DNA of 64,000 nt, taken from contig JBGAJM010000008.1 in assembly GCA_044224925.1 (NCBI GenBank), positions 25,366 to 89,365 on the forward strand, written 5' to 3'. The notes under the pieces are model-generated. The model was not told the DNA's origin. It worked only from the letters and a program-made list of their open reading frames with translations, and searched no databases. The translations under genes were made by a program, and so were the position numbers. This DNA comes from Kapaibacterium sp044224925. GTDB lineage: Bacteria > Bacteroidota > Ignavibacteria > Kapaibacteriales > Kapaibacteriaceae. This document shows, one piece after another, positions 9,128-16,931 of this stretch (positions are counted from its first letter, which is position 1; each line of letters starts with the position of its first letter).

Positions 9128-9649
9128 TCACTCTTTGGCCTTTGTACCAACGAGCTTCTTGATCTGATCGTAGAGATCGTCTTCGTCGCCCGCGGCGAAG
9201 GCCGCATGGGACCACACGATCTTTCCGTTCTGAACCAGGAACGTATGCGGCACATTGTTCACGTTCATCGCACGCTTGAAGTTCTGATTCTCGTCGAGAA
9301 GCACGTCGAACTGCCAGTTCCGTGCCTTCACGAGTGGCGGCACCTTCAGCGCATTCCGGCTATCGTCGATCGAGACGGCCACGATCTTCACCCCGGTGGC
9401 CTTTTGCCATTCTTCGTACAGAGGGGCATAGGTGGTGAGCTCCATGATGCAGGGTTTGCACCACGTGGCCCAAAAACTGATCACCACGGGCGTACTGTCT
9501 GTGGACAGCGTGGCCGTGTTGACCATGTCGCCCTCGACATTCCGGAGTTGAACAGAAGGGAGAGCGTCGTGCTTCGCGTCCTGAGCCCATACATGGGCCC
9601 CAGCGAGCAGGAGGGTGGTAACCAAAACGGCGAACGGGCGTCGGAGCAT
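9128..9649 (-). CDS. TlpA-family thiol-disulfide oxidoreductase
   Basis: 173 residues. Signal peptide at about 1-22 (ends HVWA), then a thioredoxin fold with the active site WCKPC (C64, C67) inside SFWATWCKPCIMELTTYAP. The cis-proline region is VPHTFLVQNGKIV. It is periplasmic and probably reduces or isomerises disulfides of envelope proteins. It is the first gene of the TlpA-DUF6029-Omp28 operon. ATG 9649 is preferred over a GTG two codons upstream. AAGGTTTG, close to the TAnnTTTG -7 box, ends 5 bases before the ATG. Confidence 0.92.
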   Translation of the reverse strand: MLRRPFAVLVTTLLLAGAHVWAQDAKHDALPSVQLRNVEGDMVNTATLSTDSTPVVISFWATWCKPCIMELTTYAPLYEEWQKATGVKIVAVSIDDSRNALKVPPLVKARNWQFDVLLDENQNFKRAMNVNNVPHTFLVQNGKIVWSHAAFAAGDEDDLYDQIKKLVGTKAKE

Positions 9650-9705
9650 TTGCACAAACCTTTGTAGTTTCGTCAGTTACTCATTTGGGAAAGACTCGGG
9701 AAAAT

Positions 9706-10410
9706 ATGAAAAAGTCGCTACTCATTGCCGTCGTGGCCCTTGCCTGTTCGACCTTCGCAAGCGCTCAATCGTTCGTGCTCGACTCGCTTGAGCAGTACGT
9801 CAATTCCATCCCACAGTCCATAGTCTACTCGCACGGCATCCTTCGAAGCTTGTCTGACTCGGAAAAAGAGGTCCGGGTGAAGGCCGATCTGTCGGAAGTG
9901 ACACTTGATCACGACGTCGCGATCTGCTTCGGCAATCTGTGCTTCAACATCTATCGCGATGGAGACGACCCATATGAGCGCGATCCATACATGATGCCGG
10001 CAAAGTCGACCGAAGCCCTCAAAATGCTGATCACAACACACATGGTGGAGGCTATATCGGCACCCAAATTCACGGTGTTCGATGGGAAGAACCCCACCGA
10101 TGAGCTCCAGTTCCAGGTGATCTTCAATGTCTCCTCGGCAGCATCGGTGCAAGACATCTCTACCGTCGCCTCCGTCACCATGGGACCCAATCCGACCACG
10201 GACGTCGTCACCTTCAAGGGCGATCTCCTCTCGTCGATCGTTGGTGTGAACATCTATTCCATGGACGGCACACTGCGCCGTGTAGTGGGCACGAATGGTT
10301 CCACGACGATCACCGTACCGTTCGAAGGCATGGCCTCCGGAATGTATCAAGTGATGCTGTCCACCAAGAACAACGACGCCTACCGGGCAACGATCTCCGT
10401 CGTTCGTTAA
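9706..10410 (+). CDS. Secreted protein with T9SS C-terminal sorting domain
   Basis: 234 residues. Signal peptide at about 1-20 (ends FASA). The middle domain is of unrecognised type and contains two close cysteines (CFGNLCFNIY). The C-terminal 75 residues (from about 160: MGPNPTTDVVTFKG, then GMASGMYQVMLSTK) match the type A T9SS sorting domain that directs cargo through the outer membrane and to surface attachment. It is the first gene of a run with DUF2723, VWA-OmpA and exonuclease genes (gaps 13, 11 and 9 bases). Function unknown. Confidence 0.85.
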   Translation: MKKSLLIAVVALACSTFASAQSFVLDSLEQYVNSIPQSIVYSHGILRSLSDSEKEVRVKADLSEVTLDHDVAICFGNLCFNIYRDGDDPYERDPYMMPAKSTEALKMLITTHMVEAISAPKFTVFDGKNPTDELQFQVIFNVSSAASVQDISTVASVTMGPNPTTDVVTFKGDLLSSIVGVNIYSMDGTLRRVVGTNGSTTITVPFEGMASGMYQVMLSTKNNDAYRATISVVR

Positions 10411-10423
10411 CCGAGCGACGTTC

Positions 10424-12259
10424 ATGGATCGACGTCGTCCTTTCCACCCTGCCGCCATTGCAGCTGCCATTGGCCTTGCGACCCTTGTTTCGTATCTGCT
10501 CACGCAGTATCCGGGACTGGCGTATACGGACAGTGGTGAGCTTGCTGCTGCCTGCGCCACGTTTGGCGTAGCGCATCCGACCGGCTATCCGCTGTTCACG
10601 TTGCTGGGGCATACGTGGACGTTGCTTCCGTGGCCGTCCGTGATCGGCGGGTTGAATGTGTTGGCCGCCGTCTTCGTTGCCGCCTCGGCATCGATGATGT
10701 TCCTGCTCTTGCAAGAGCTGCGCCTGTCTCGCATTGTCGCGGCCACCGGGGCTTTGTTGTACGGGTGGACGTCGATCGTGTGGGCGCAGGCCCAGTCCAT
10801 CGAGGTGTATTCCCTGCACGCATTGCTACTCACCACCACGCTCTATGCTGCGGTGCGCTCTCGCAATGCGTCGAAGAACGACGTGCGCTGGTTCGCCATC
10901 ACGGCCCTCCTGTTCGGCCTGATGCTCACGAATCACCTTTCGTCGGCCTTCCTTATGCCCGGTATCGTGCTCTTGGCACTCCCGCCGGGAACCACGCGCG
11001 CGCAGACCAAGCGACTGGCCTTGATCGCCTGCATTGGCCTGATCCCCCTTGCCCTCTACGTCACCCTCCCGCTCCGCAGCGCACAGAACCCGCCCATCAA
11101 CTGGGGCATGGTGCATCGCTCCCTCGACGCCTTCCTGTATCATGTGAAGGGCACGCAGTTCGGCGTGTGGCTGTTCAGTGACGACAAGGTGGCAGGGAAG
11201 AATCTCAAGGTCTTTCTCGCAATGCTCCCGCAGGCCGTTGCCTGGATCGGACTCGTGGCCGTGGCCATTGGCGGGGTGACACTTGTCCGCCGCGAGCGGC
11301 GAACCGCACTGGCGCTGACGCTCATCCTCGTTGGCAACCTTGGCATCTCGCTGGGCTATTCGATCCCCGACATCGAGAACTACTTCCTTCCGTCGGTGAT
11401 GGTGGTGATCATCCTCTCTGCCGTCGGGTTTGCGTCGGTGCTGCAGCGTGTGAAGGCAGAGCGCTTCGCCATGGCGCTGTTGCTGTTGCCGATCGTGAGC
11501 GCCGCATCGGTATGGAAGGTGCAGGATCGCTCGCACGATCGTGCCGTCGAGGCCTATACGCGAATGATCCTCGACAATGCAGAACCGAATGCCGTGATCA
11601 TCACGCATCAGTGGGACTACTTCTGCAGCGCCTTCTGGTATCTCCAGACCGTTGAGGGCGTTCGTCCGGATGTGACCATCATCGATAAGGAACTCCTCCG
11701 TCGCACATGGTACGTTCCCTACCTTACGTATCGCTATCCGACAGCAATGGCCGGCACGCGTTCCGCCGCAGAGGCCTATGCTCCCTATCTGCAGCTTTTT
11801 GAAGACAAAAGCGACGAGTTCATGAAGGACCGCACATCGGTCATGGCCATTCAGCAACGCTTCGTTGCGCTGTTGAATGCCATTCTTCTGTCGAACGACG
11901 GAAAACGTCCGGTCTACATCACCGGCGAAATGGTGAACGAAGAACAAGGCTTTGCCACAGAACACCGTATGGTGCCGGCAGGACCGCTCATCAAACTTGT
12001 GCGCGATTCCGTGGCCATGCCGCCCTTCAACCTCTCGCGTGTGACAGATATTGCCGCTGGTCTGAGGGGACATGATCAGCGACTCGACAAGGGACTTCGC
12101 GAGGTCGTTATCGTCTCGCTTGCGCAAGCAGCACGCTATGCGTGGCAGGTAGAACACAACGTTTCCGCCTTCAAACGCATTCGCGAAGCGGTTCGTACGA
12201 TGGATCCGCGTAGTATTGCCATCCGACAGCTCGACGAAGTACACATCGACACACCGTAG
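10424..12259 (+). CDS. DUF2723 membrane glycosyltransferase
   Basis: 611 residues. An N-terminal half with about ten to twelve membrane helices begins with YLLTQYPGLAYTDSGELAAA and then FGVAHPTGYPLF, the DUF2723 signature. Family knowledge relates DUF2723 to protein O-mannosyltransferases (GT-C fold), where an acidic residue in the first periplasmic loop (here in YTDSGE) is catalytic. The C-terminal ~220 residues are soluble and probably periplasmic. It sits directly between a T9SS cargo gene and a VWA-OmpA lipoprotein gene, so glycosylation of exported proteins is a reasonable inference. Donor and acceptor are unknown. Confidence 0.85.
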   Translation: MDRRRPFHPAAIAAAIGLATLVSYLLTQYPGLAYTDSGELAAACATFGVAHPTGYPLFTLLGHTWTLLPWPSVIGGLNVLAAVFVAASASMMFLLLQELRLSRIVAATGALLYGWTSIVWAQAQSIEVYSLHALLLTTTLYAAVRSRNASKNDVRWFAITALLFGLMLTNHLSSAFLMPGIVLLALPPGTTRAQTKRLALIACIGLIPLALYVTLPLRSAQNPPINWGMVHRSLDAFLYHVKGTQFGVWLFSDDKVAGKNLKVFLAMLPQAVAWIGLVAVAIGGVTLVRRERRTALALTLILVGNLGISLGYSIPDIENYFLPSVMVVIILSAVGFASVLQRVKAERFAMALLLLPIVSAASVWKVQDRSHDRAVEAYTRMILDNAEPNAVIITHQWDYFCSAFWYLQTVEGVRPDVTIIDKELLRRTWYVPYLTYRYPTAMAGTRSAAEAYAPYLQLFEDKSDEFMKDRTSVMAIQQRFVALLNAILLSNDGKRPVYITGEMVNEEQGFATEHRMVPAGPLIKLVRDSVAMPPFNLSRVTDIAAGLRGHDQRLDKGLREVVIVSLAQAARYAWQVEHNVSAFKRIREAVRTMDPRSIAIRQLDEVHIDTP

Positions 12260-12270
12260 GAGAAGGGTTC

Positions 12271-13647
12271 ATGGGGTTGCGTTCACTAGTTGCCTGCTTG
12301 GGAGCAGGCATCGTTGTTCTTGGCTGTGCCGGATTCAAAGAACCACCGTCAACGGTCGACGCCGATCCGCCTCCGGGCTATGCACCGGTGTTCGTGCGCT
12401 CGATCGCACCAATGCCTGCACAAAAGCCGGCCTCGCTGAGCATGAATGCCACGCGCATCGAACGCACGAATGGCAAGACCATTCGCGTCTACTTGCACCT
12501 GGTCGATAGCACCGGCACCTACTACTACGGTGCATCGCAAGGAGCATTCAAGCCCATGTGGTGCTCCATTGTGGAGCAGGTGGGATCCGAACGGAGCGAC
12601 GTGAAGAAGTACACCCTGAAAGAGGTGACCGAACGCGACCGTGAACCAACGGCCGTTGCGCTGGTGATGGACAATAGCGGTTCGATGGGCGATCCGCGTG
12701 CGCGTGCCGTACAGGATGCGGCAGAGATGTTCGCAAAGAAGAAGGCACCCGAAGATGCCATGGCCTTCGTGCGTTATGATGAGCACGCTGTGGTCGAGTC
12801 GCCGCTCACCACCAACGTCGACACGCTTCTCGCCCACTTGCAGAAGAATGGCTTGGAAGGGTTCGGAGGCGGCACGGCCATTCACTCCGGAATCGGCGCT
12901 GCCATCGATCACTTGAATGCTGCAGGTGGAGCGTTCAATCGGAAGGCCGTTGTGGTGTTCACGGACGGACAGGAGAACTCGTCGAAGATCACCAAGGATT
13001 CCGCCATTCTCATGGCACAGAAGTACGGCATCACGGTCTGCGCTGTCGACTTCGGAAACGGTATCAACGAAGGCTACATGGAGTCGATCTCCAAGCCCAC
13101 CGGTGGTTCCTATGCGCATATCTATCGCACCGCAGAATTCCCGCTGATGTTCGAAGACGTGTACCGTCGCATCAAGAACTACTATGTGGTCGAATACACG
13201 CCGGACGAGTATGGCGTTCACACTGTCAACGTCAAGCTCTGCTTCCCGAAGGATACCGTGCAGACGTCGTTCACATATGACAACACTCCCGACGTTGGAT
13301 CGATCGCCTTGCTGAACGTGTTCTTCGACAACAACAAGTCCACTCTGCAGGCAGAATCCAAACGCGCACTGAACAATGTGGTCACGCTTATGAAGGTGTA
13401 CCCTGCGATGACCATTGAAGTGCGCGGCCATACGGACAATTCGAACAAGACGTCGGACGTGAACTACAACACCACGTTGTCACAGAAGCGTGCCGATGCG
13501 GTACGTGATGCATTGGTGAAGGCCGGGATCGATCCCAAGCGTATCACGTCGAAAGGATATGGAGACACACAACCCGTGGCCCCCAACACCACCGATGAAG
13601 GCAAGGCTCAGAACCGCCGCACAGAATTCATCGTCATCTCTCGGTAG
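12271..13647 (+). CDS. Lipoprotein with von Willebrand A domain and C-terminal OmpA domain
   Basis: 458 residues. Lipobox VLGC (lipidated C19). A VWA domain at about 125-310 has a full-looking MIDAS motif: DNSGSMG (D134, S136, S138), a Thr-containing GGGTAIHSG segment and VFTDGQE. An OmpA-like peptidoglycan-binding domain occupies about 340-458 (NVFFDNNKSTL, then GHTDN and KRADAVRDALV). A good Shine-Dalgarno sequence (GGAGAAGG) precedes ATG. Lipid anchor and peptidoglycan-binding domain together suggest a protein bridging outer membrane and cell wall that presents a metal-dependent adhesion domain. The partner is unknown. Confidence 0.9.
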   Translation: MGLRSLVACLGAGIVVLGCAGFKEPPSTVDADPPPGYAPVFVRSIAPMPAQKPASLSMNATRIERTNGKTIRVYLHLVDSTGTYYYGASQGAFKPMWCSIVEQVGSERSDVKKYTLKEVTERDREPTAVALVMDNSGSMGDPRARAVQDAAEMFAKKKAPEDAMAFVRYDEHAVVESPLTTNVDTLLAHLQKNGLEGFGGGTAIHSGIGAAIDHLNAAGGAFNRKAVVVFTDGQENSSKITKDSAILMAQKYGITVCAVDFGNGINEGYMESISKPTGGSYAHIYRTAEFPLMFEDVYRRIKNYYVVEYTPDEYGVHTVNVKLCFPKDTVQTSFTYDNTPDVGSIALLNVFFDNNKSTLQAESKRALNNVVTLMKVYPAMTIEVRGHTDNSNKTSDVNYNTTLSQKRADAVRDALVKAGIDPKRITSKGYGDTQPVAPNTTDEGKAQNRRTEFIVISR

Positions 13648-13656
13648 GAGCAATGT

Positions 13657-14391
13657 ATGAGCGACGAACTTTTTCTGACGTTCGATCTCGAGACGGTAGG
13701 TCTTCCGCTCGACACGTTTGACGACGCTCAACAGGAATACCTCCTGCGCAACACTGCGAACGATGCGGAACGTGAGAAGAAGATCTCGGAGTTCGCACTC
13801 TCTCCAATCACCGGTCGCATCGTCTGTATCGGCATGAGAGTGATGCGAGGCGGCGAGGAGGGATGGACACTTGATGGCGATGTGGCGTATTCGCTTGACG
13901 TGGATCGTGATGACGACACATCATCAACGCGATCCGAACTCCCCAGCGGGGCCACACTCTACATGGCCAGTGAGAAGTGGATGCTCGTGAATTTCTGGCG
14001 CCTGATCGAATCGCGCAGACCGCACCTGGTCTCCTTCAACGGACGTGGCTTCGATGCACCATGGCTCATGTTGCGTTCCGCTGTGTTGGGCATCCGTCCG
14101 TCCCGCAATCTCATGACGGGCACGAAATTCAACTATCAAGGTCACACCGATCTGCTCGACGAGCTCACCTACTACAGCGGCTCTGCCAGTGGCGCAACGC
14201 GCCGCTTCAACTTTGATATGTTCGCCAAGGCCTTTGGAGTTGTCTCTCCAAAGGCGGGTGGTGTTGATGGGTCAAAGGTGCATGCACTGTTCGAGGCCGG
14301 CGACATGACAGCGATCTCGGAGTACTGTTTGCGCGATGTTCGCGCCACGTGGGAGCTCTACTTGAAGTGGCGCTCGCTGCTCAAATTCTAA
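13657..14391 (+). CDS. Predicted 3'-5' exonuclease, PolB-exonuclease-like
   Basis: 244 residues. DEDD-type exonuclease fold of the family called 'predicted 3'-5' exonuclease related to the PolB exonuclease domain'. The first motif is FDLET (D10, E12), then VSFNGRGFDAPWL and the C-terminal motif YCLRDVRATWELY. This family is found alone, without a polymerase domain, and its substrate is not established; DNA or RNA 3' ends are plausible. A Shine-Dalgarno GGAG lies upstream and the gap to the VWA-OmpA gene is 9 bases. The end is 4 bases from a convergent gene. Confidence 0.88.
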   Translation: MSDELFLTFDLETVGLPLDTFDDAQQEYLLRNTANDAEREKKISEFALSPITGRIVCIGMRVMRGGEEGWTLDGDVAYSLDVDRDDDTSSTRSELPSGATLYMASEKWMLVNFWRLIESRRPHLVSFNGRGFDAPWLMLRSAVLGIRPSRNLMTGTKFNYQGHTDLLDELTYYSGSASGATRRFNFDMFAKAFGVVSPKAGGVDGSKVHALFEAGDMTAISEYCLRDVRATWELYLKWRSLLKF

Positions 14392-14395
14392 CACG

Positions 14396-15268
14396 TCAGA
14401 CCGGCGGATTGGCGTGGGTCTTCAGTCGTGCATGGATGAACTGAGCGATCTCTGCGGCCAACAAGAAGACAAGTGCCGAGTAGTAGAGCCAGAGCGCCAA
14501 GCTGGCGAGCACCACGTAGCCGCCGTAGAATCGACCCAGATTCTGCGAATGCAGAACATACCATGCGAAGAGCAGGCGGGCAGACTCCCAGAAGATCACG
14601 GCGATCCCTGTGCTCATGAGCACAATGGGCCACGGCACCCGTCGGTTCGGTACGATACGATAGATGGCAAGAAACGTAAGTGCCGTCACCACGATGGTGG
14701 TCACACGCAATGTCCAACCGAACACCCACGGCTGCCAATCGAGCGGTATGATGTCTTGGCCGGCAGTCTGAAAGAACGACATCAGCGGACTCAAGATGAT
14801 GCTCGCACTGAGCAGGGTCACGAGCATCATCGTTAGCCCAATGTCCTTGAGTCGATACCACAGAAAGATCTTCGGTGTGGGAATGTGGAAGATGGCATTC
14901 AGTCCGCTCCGCATCGAGCTAAAGAGCGCCGAGGCCGTCCACACAAGGATGAAGCCGGCGATCCACCCTGCCACCGTGCTGTAATTGAAGACATTGCTGA
15001 GCTCCATGATCACGTCGGTGATGATGGACGTGGCATTGATGCCCGTTGGGAGTACTTGCGACAATGTGACGGCGACTGTCTGCTTCACGTCGCTGGGATC
15101 CAGGAACGTGGAAATGATCGAGATCGTCATCAACACGAAGGGGATCAAACAGAGCAACTGGTTGAAGGCGATACCGCTCGCAAGGAGATAGATATGCCGA
15201 CGATCCGTGATGTCCACGAAGTCGTTCACGATCGTCCACGTCGTCTTGATCCAAGGGGGAACCTGCAT
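14396..15268 (-). CDS. YihY/BrkB-family inner membrane protein
   Basis: 290 residues. About six membrane helices, with the family landmarks ASGIAFNQLLCLIPFVLM near 40-60 and GGYVVLASLALWLYYSALVF near 245-265. The family was once called RNase BN by mistake and is now regarded as membrane proteins of uncertain transport function. ATG 15268 is chosen over an upstream Met because a perfect TAnnTTTG box (TATCTTTG) ends 3 bases before it, which would place the transcription start at or very near the ATG. Divergent from the lipoprotein gene at 15309. Confidence 0.88.
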   Translation of the reverse strand: MQVPPWIKTTWTIVNDFVDITDRRHIYLLASGIAFNQLLCLIPFVLMTISIISTFLDPSDVKQTVAVTLSQVLPTGINATSIITDVIMELSNVFNYSTVAGWIAGFILVWTASALFSSMRSGLNAIFHIPTPKIFLWYRLKDIGLTMMLVTLLSASIILSPLMSFFQTAGQDIIPLDWQPWVFGWTLRVTTIVVTALTFLAIYRIVPNRRVPWPIVLMSTGIAVIFWESARLLFAWYVLHSQNLGRFYGGYVVLASLALWLYYSALVFLLAAEIAQFIHARLKTHANPPV

Positions 15269-15271
15269 ATG

Positions 15272-15279
15272 CAAAGATA
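15272..15279 (-). promoter_or_regulatory. -7 promoter box of the YihY gene, 3 bases from the start codon
   Basis: TATCTTTG read on the reverse strand from 15279 to 15272 is an exact TAnnTTTG match, followed by CAT and the ATG at 15268. No clear TTTG lies 19-21 bases upstream. If used, the mRNA would be leaderless or nearly so. Confidence 0.45.
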
Positions 15280-15296
15280 GGGTGCATCCTGTATCG

Positions 15297-15304
15297 TACA
15301 TTTG
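15297..15304 (+). promoter_or_regulatory. -7 promoter box of the Ig-like lipoprotein gene, 4 bases from the start codon
   Basis: TACATTTG is an exact TAnnTTTG match, with four bases (TACA) before ATG 15309. It lies in a short inverted repeat GTACA-TT-TGTAC at 15296-15307. No TTTG is seen at the expected upstream spacing. Confidence 0.45.
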
Positions 15305-15308
15305 TACA

Positions 15309-16925
15309 ATGCAACGTTCGATCTATCTGCTCTTGGCCGTCCTTCTCAGCTCCTGCGCCGTGAAGGTGGCCCCTTCCGGTGGCGCGGGCGACAAAGTGCC
15401 GCCAGCCGTGCAGACATTCCTTCCTGCGAACGGATCGACGAACGTGCATCCCACATCGGTGACGGTGCTGTTCAACAAATACGTCGATCCCGGTGTGCGC
15501 AGCGTGGTGATCGTCCAACCCGAGGTGCCGTATCGCGTGTCATATGCGGGGAACGAGATCTCGGTCGACTTCCAGCGTGAGCTCGACTCGAACACCACCT
15601 ATAGCGTCACCATCGGCGCGAACTATACGGACACACACAACAATCGTCCCGAACAAAGCGCTTCGGTGGTCTTCTCCACCGGTGCACAGATCGATACCGG
15701 CACCATCTCCGGCACGGTGCGGTCCGCAACCACCGACAACCTGATCGTCTTCTGTTATGCGCTCGATGGAATGAATGCCGACACGTTGTTGCCATCACAT
15801 ACATCGCCGCGTAATCGGATGCCCGTGGGAACTTCAGGAGCGTTCACCATCAATGGATTGCATGACGGACTCTATCGTGTGATGGCCGTGGTGGACGTGA
15901 ACAGGAACGCACTGCTGGACCCCAACGAAGACTTCGGCATGCCCACGTCGGATACGCGCATCGTCAATGGCACAGCCCATCCCGTCCATCTGCATGTTGG
16001 CCCGGCACGCGACGTCTTCCGTCCCTATCTGTCGCGTGCACGGAGTACCTCCACACGCACGATCATTGCCACGATGAGCGAGAACGTCGACTCGTCCGCC
16101 TTTACGCTCACTTCGTTCGTGGTACGCGACAGTGTGAGCGGCGGCATCGTGCCGCTTCGCAGCGTGTCGATCTCGCCCGAAGGAAGAGACCGTGTGGTCT
16201 TGCATACGAGCACGGAGCTCACACCCGGCACCTACTTCGTTCGCGGCGATTCCGCCACCGTACGCGATTCCGCAGGGAACATGCTCGCTGATACCGGTAA
16301 ACCGATCCGATGCATCGCATCCAGCGCCTCCGATACAACGCGGTTGCGCATCGTGTCCACATCCATGGCCGATAGTGCGCGCAAGATCTCGTCGCCGGTC
16401 ACCTTCGACATTCGGTTCTCCGATGCCGTCGATCAGACATCGGCAGAATGGATCACGCCGTCCATCTATCGCTATCAGCATCGGTCCGCGGCGAAGTCTG
16501 GAACATGGGATTCGCTCTCTGTTCCACTCCGCGGACTTCGGTCGGTGCTCGGATCTTCGATGCGCGACACCGTTCTCGTCCGACGATTCCTTACCAGCGA
16601 ACGCTCCGATCCGGGAACCGTCACCGGAACACTCACCGACTCGCTCAATACCGGAGGTCCCTACCTCCTTCGCATCCTTCTCGGCAAAGACAGCATCGTG
16701 GCCACCAAGGTGTTGCAAGGTGGCGGGGAGTGGACCATTGAGAACGTACCCGAAGGAACGTATACGATGGACGTTGTCTTGGATGCGAACAAGAACGGAC
16801 GGTATGATCACGGTCGGCTCTTTCCGTATCTCCCGTCCGAGTATGTGTGGACGGTCACAACGCCGTTGCGCGTTCGTGCGCGGTGGACCGTGGACGGTGT
16901 AGCTATTCTCCTCAAGCAAGAATGA
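15309..16925 (+). CDS. Lipoprotein with bacterial Ig-like (Big_5) domain
   Basis: 538 residues. Lipobox LLSSC puts the lipidated cysteine at about 16. An N-terminal Ig-like domain follows (PPAVQTFLPANGSTNVHPTS, then VTVLFNKYVD, LDSNTTYSVTIG). In this family the domain starts with 'D..PP....P.ng'. A carboxypeptidase-regulatory-like region comes next (GAFTINGLHDGLYRVMAVVD, DVNRNALLDPNEDFG) and is repeated near the C-terminus (ENVPEGTYTMDVVLDANKNG). The protein is common in Bacteroidota next to envelope genes; its function is unknown. It leads a run with the sugar dehydrogenase, pdxB and rmlC (gaps 6, 2 and 6 bases). Confidence 0.85.
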   Translation: MQRSIYLLLAVLLSSCAVKVAPSGGAGDKVPPAVQTFLPANGSTNVHPTSVTVLFNKYVDPGVRSVVIVQPEVPYRVSYAGNEISVDFQRELDSNTTYSVTIGANYTDTHNNRPEQSASVVFSTGAQIDTGTISGTVRSATTDNLIVFCYALDGMNADTLLPSHTSPRNRMPVGTSGAFTINGLHDGLYRVMAVVDVNRNALLDPNEDFGMPTSDTRIVNGTAHPVHLHVGPARDVFRPYLSRARSTSTRTIIATMSENVDSSAFTLTSFVVRDSVSGGIVPLRSVSISPEGRDRVVLHTSTELTPGTYFVRGDSATVRDSAGNMLADTGKPIRCIASSASDTTRLRIVSTSMADSARKISSPVTFDIRFSDAVDQTSAEWITPSIYRYQHRSAAKSGTWDSLSVPLRGLRSVLGSSMRDTVLVRRFLTSERSDPGTVTGTLTDSLNTGGPYLLRILLGKDSIVATKVLQGGGEWTIENVPEGTYTMDVVLDANKNGRYDHGRLFPYLPSEYVWTVTTPLRVRARWTVDGVAILLKQE

Positions 16926-16931
16926 ACGGAC

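Noticed and set aside
10826..12244. A 472-codon reverse frame opposite the DUF2723 gene
   Set aside because: The sense frame has clear membrane helices and family motifs; the antisense product has none.
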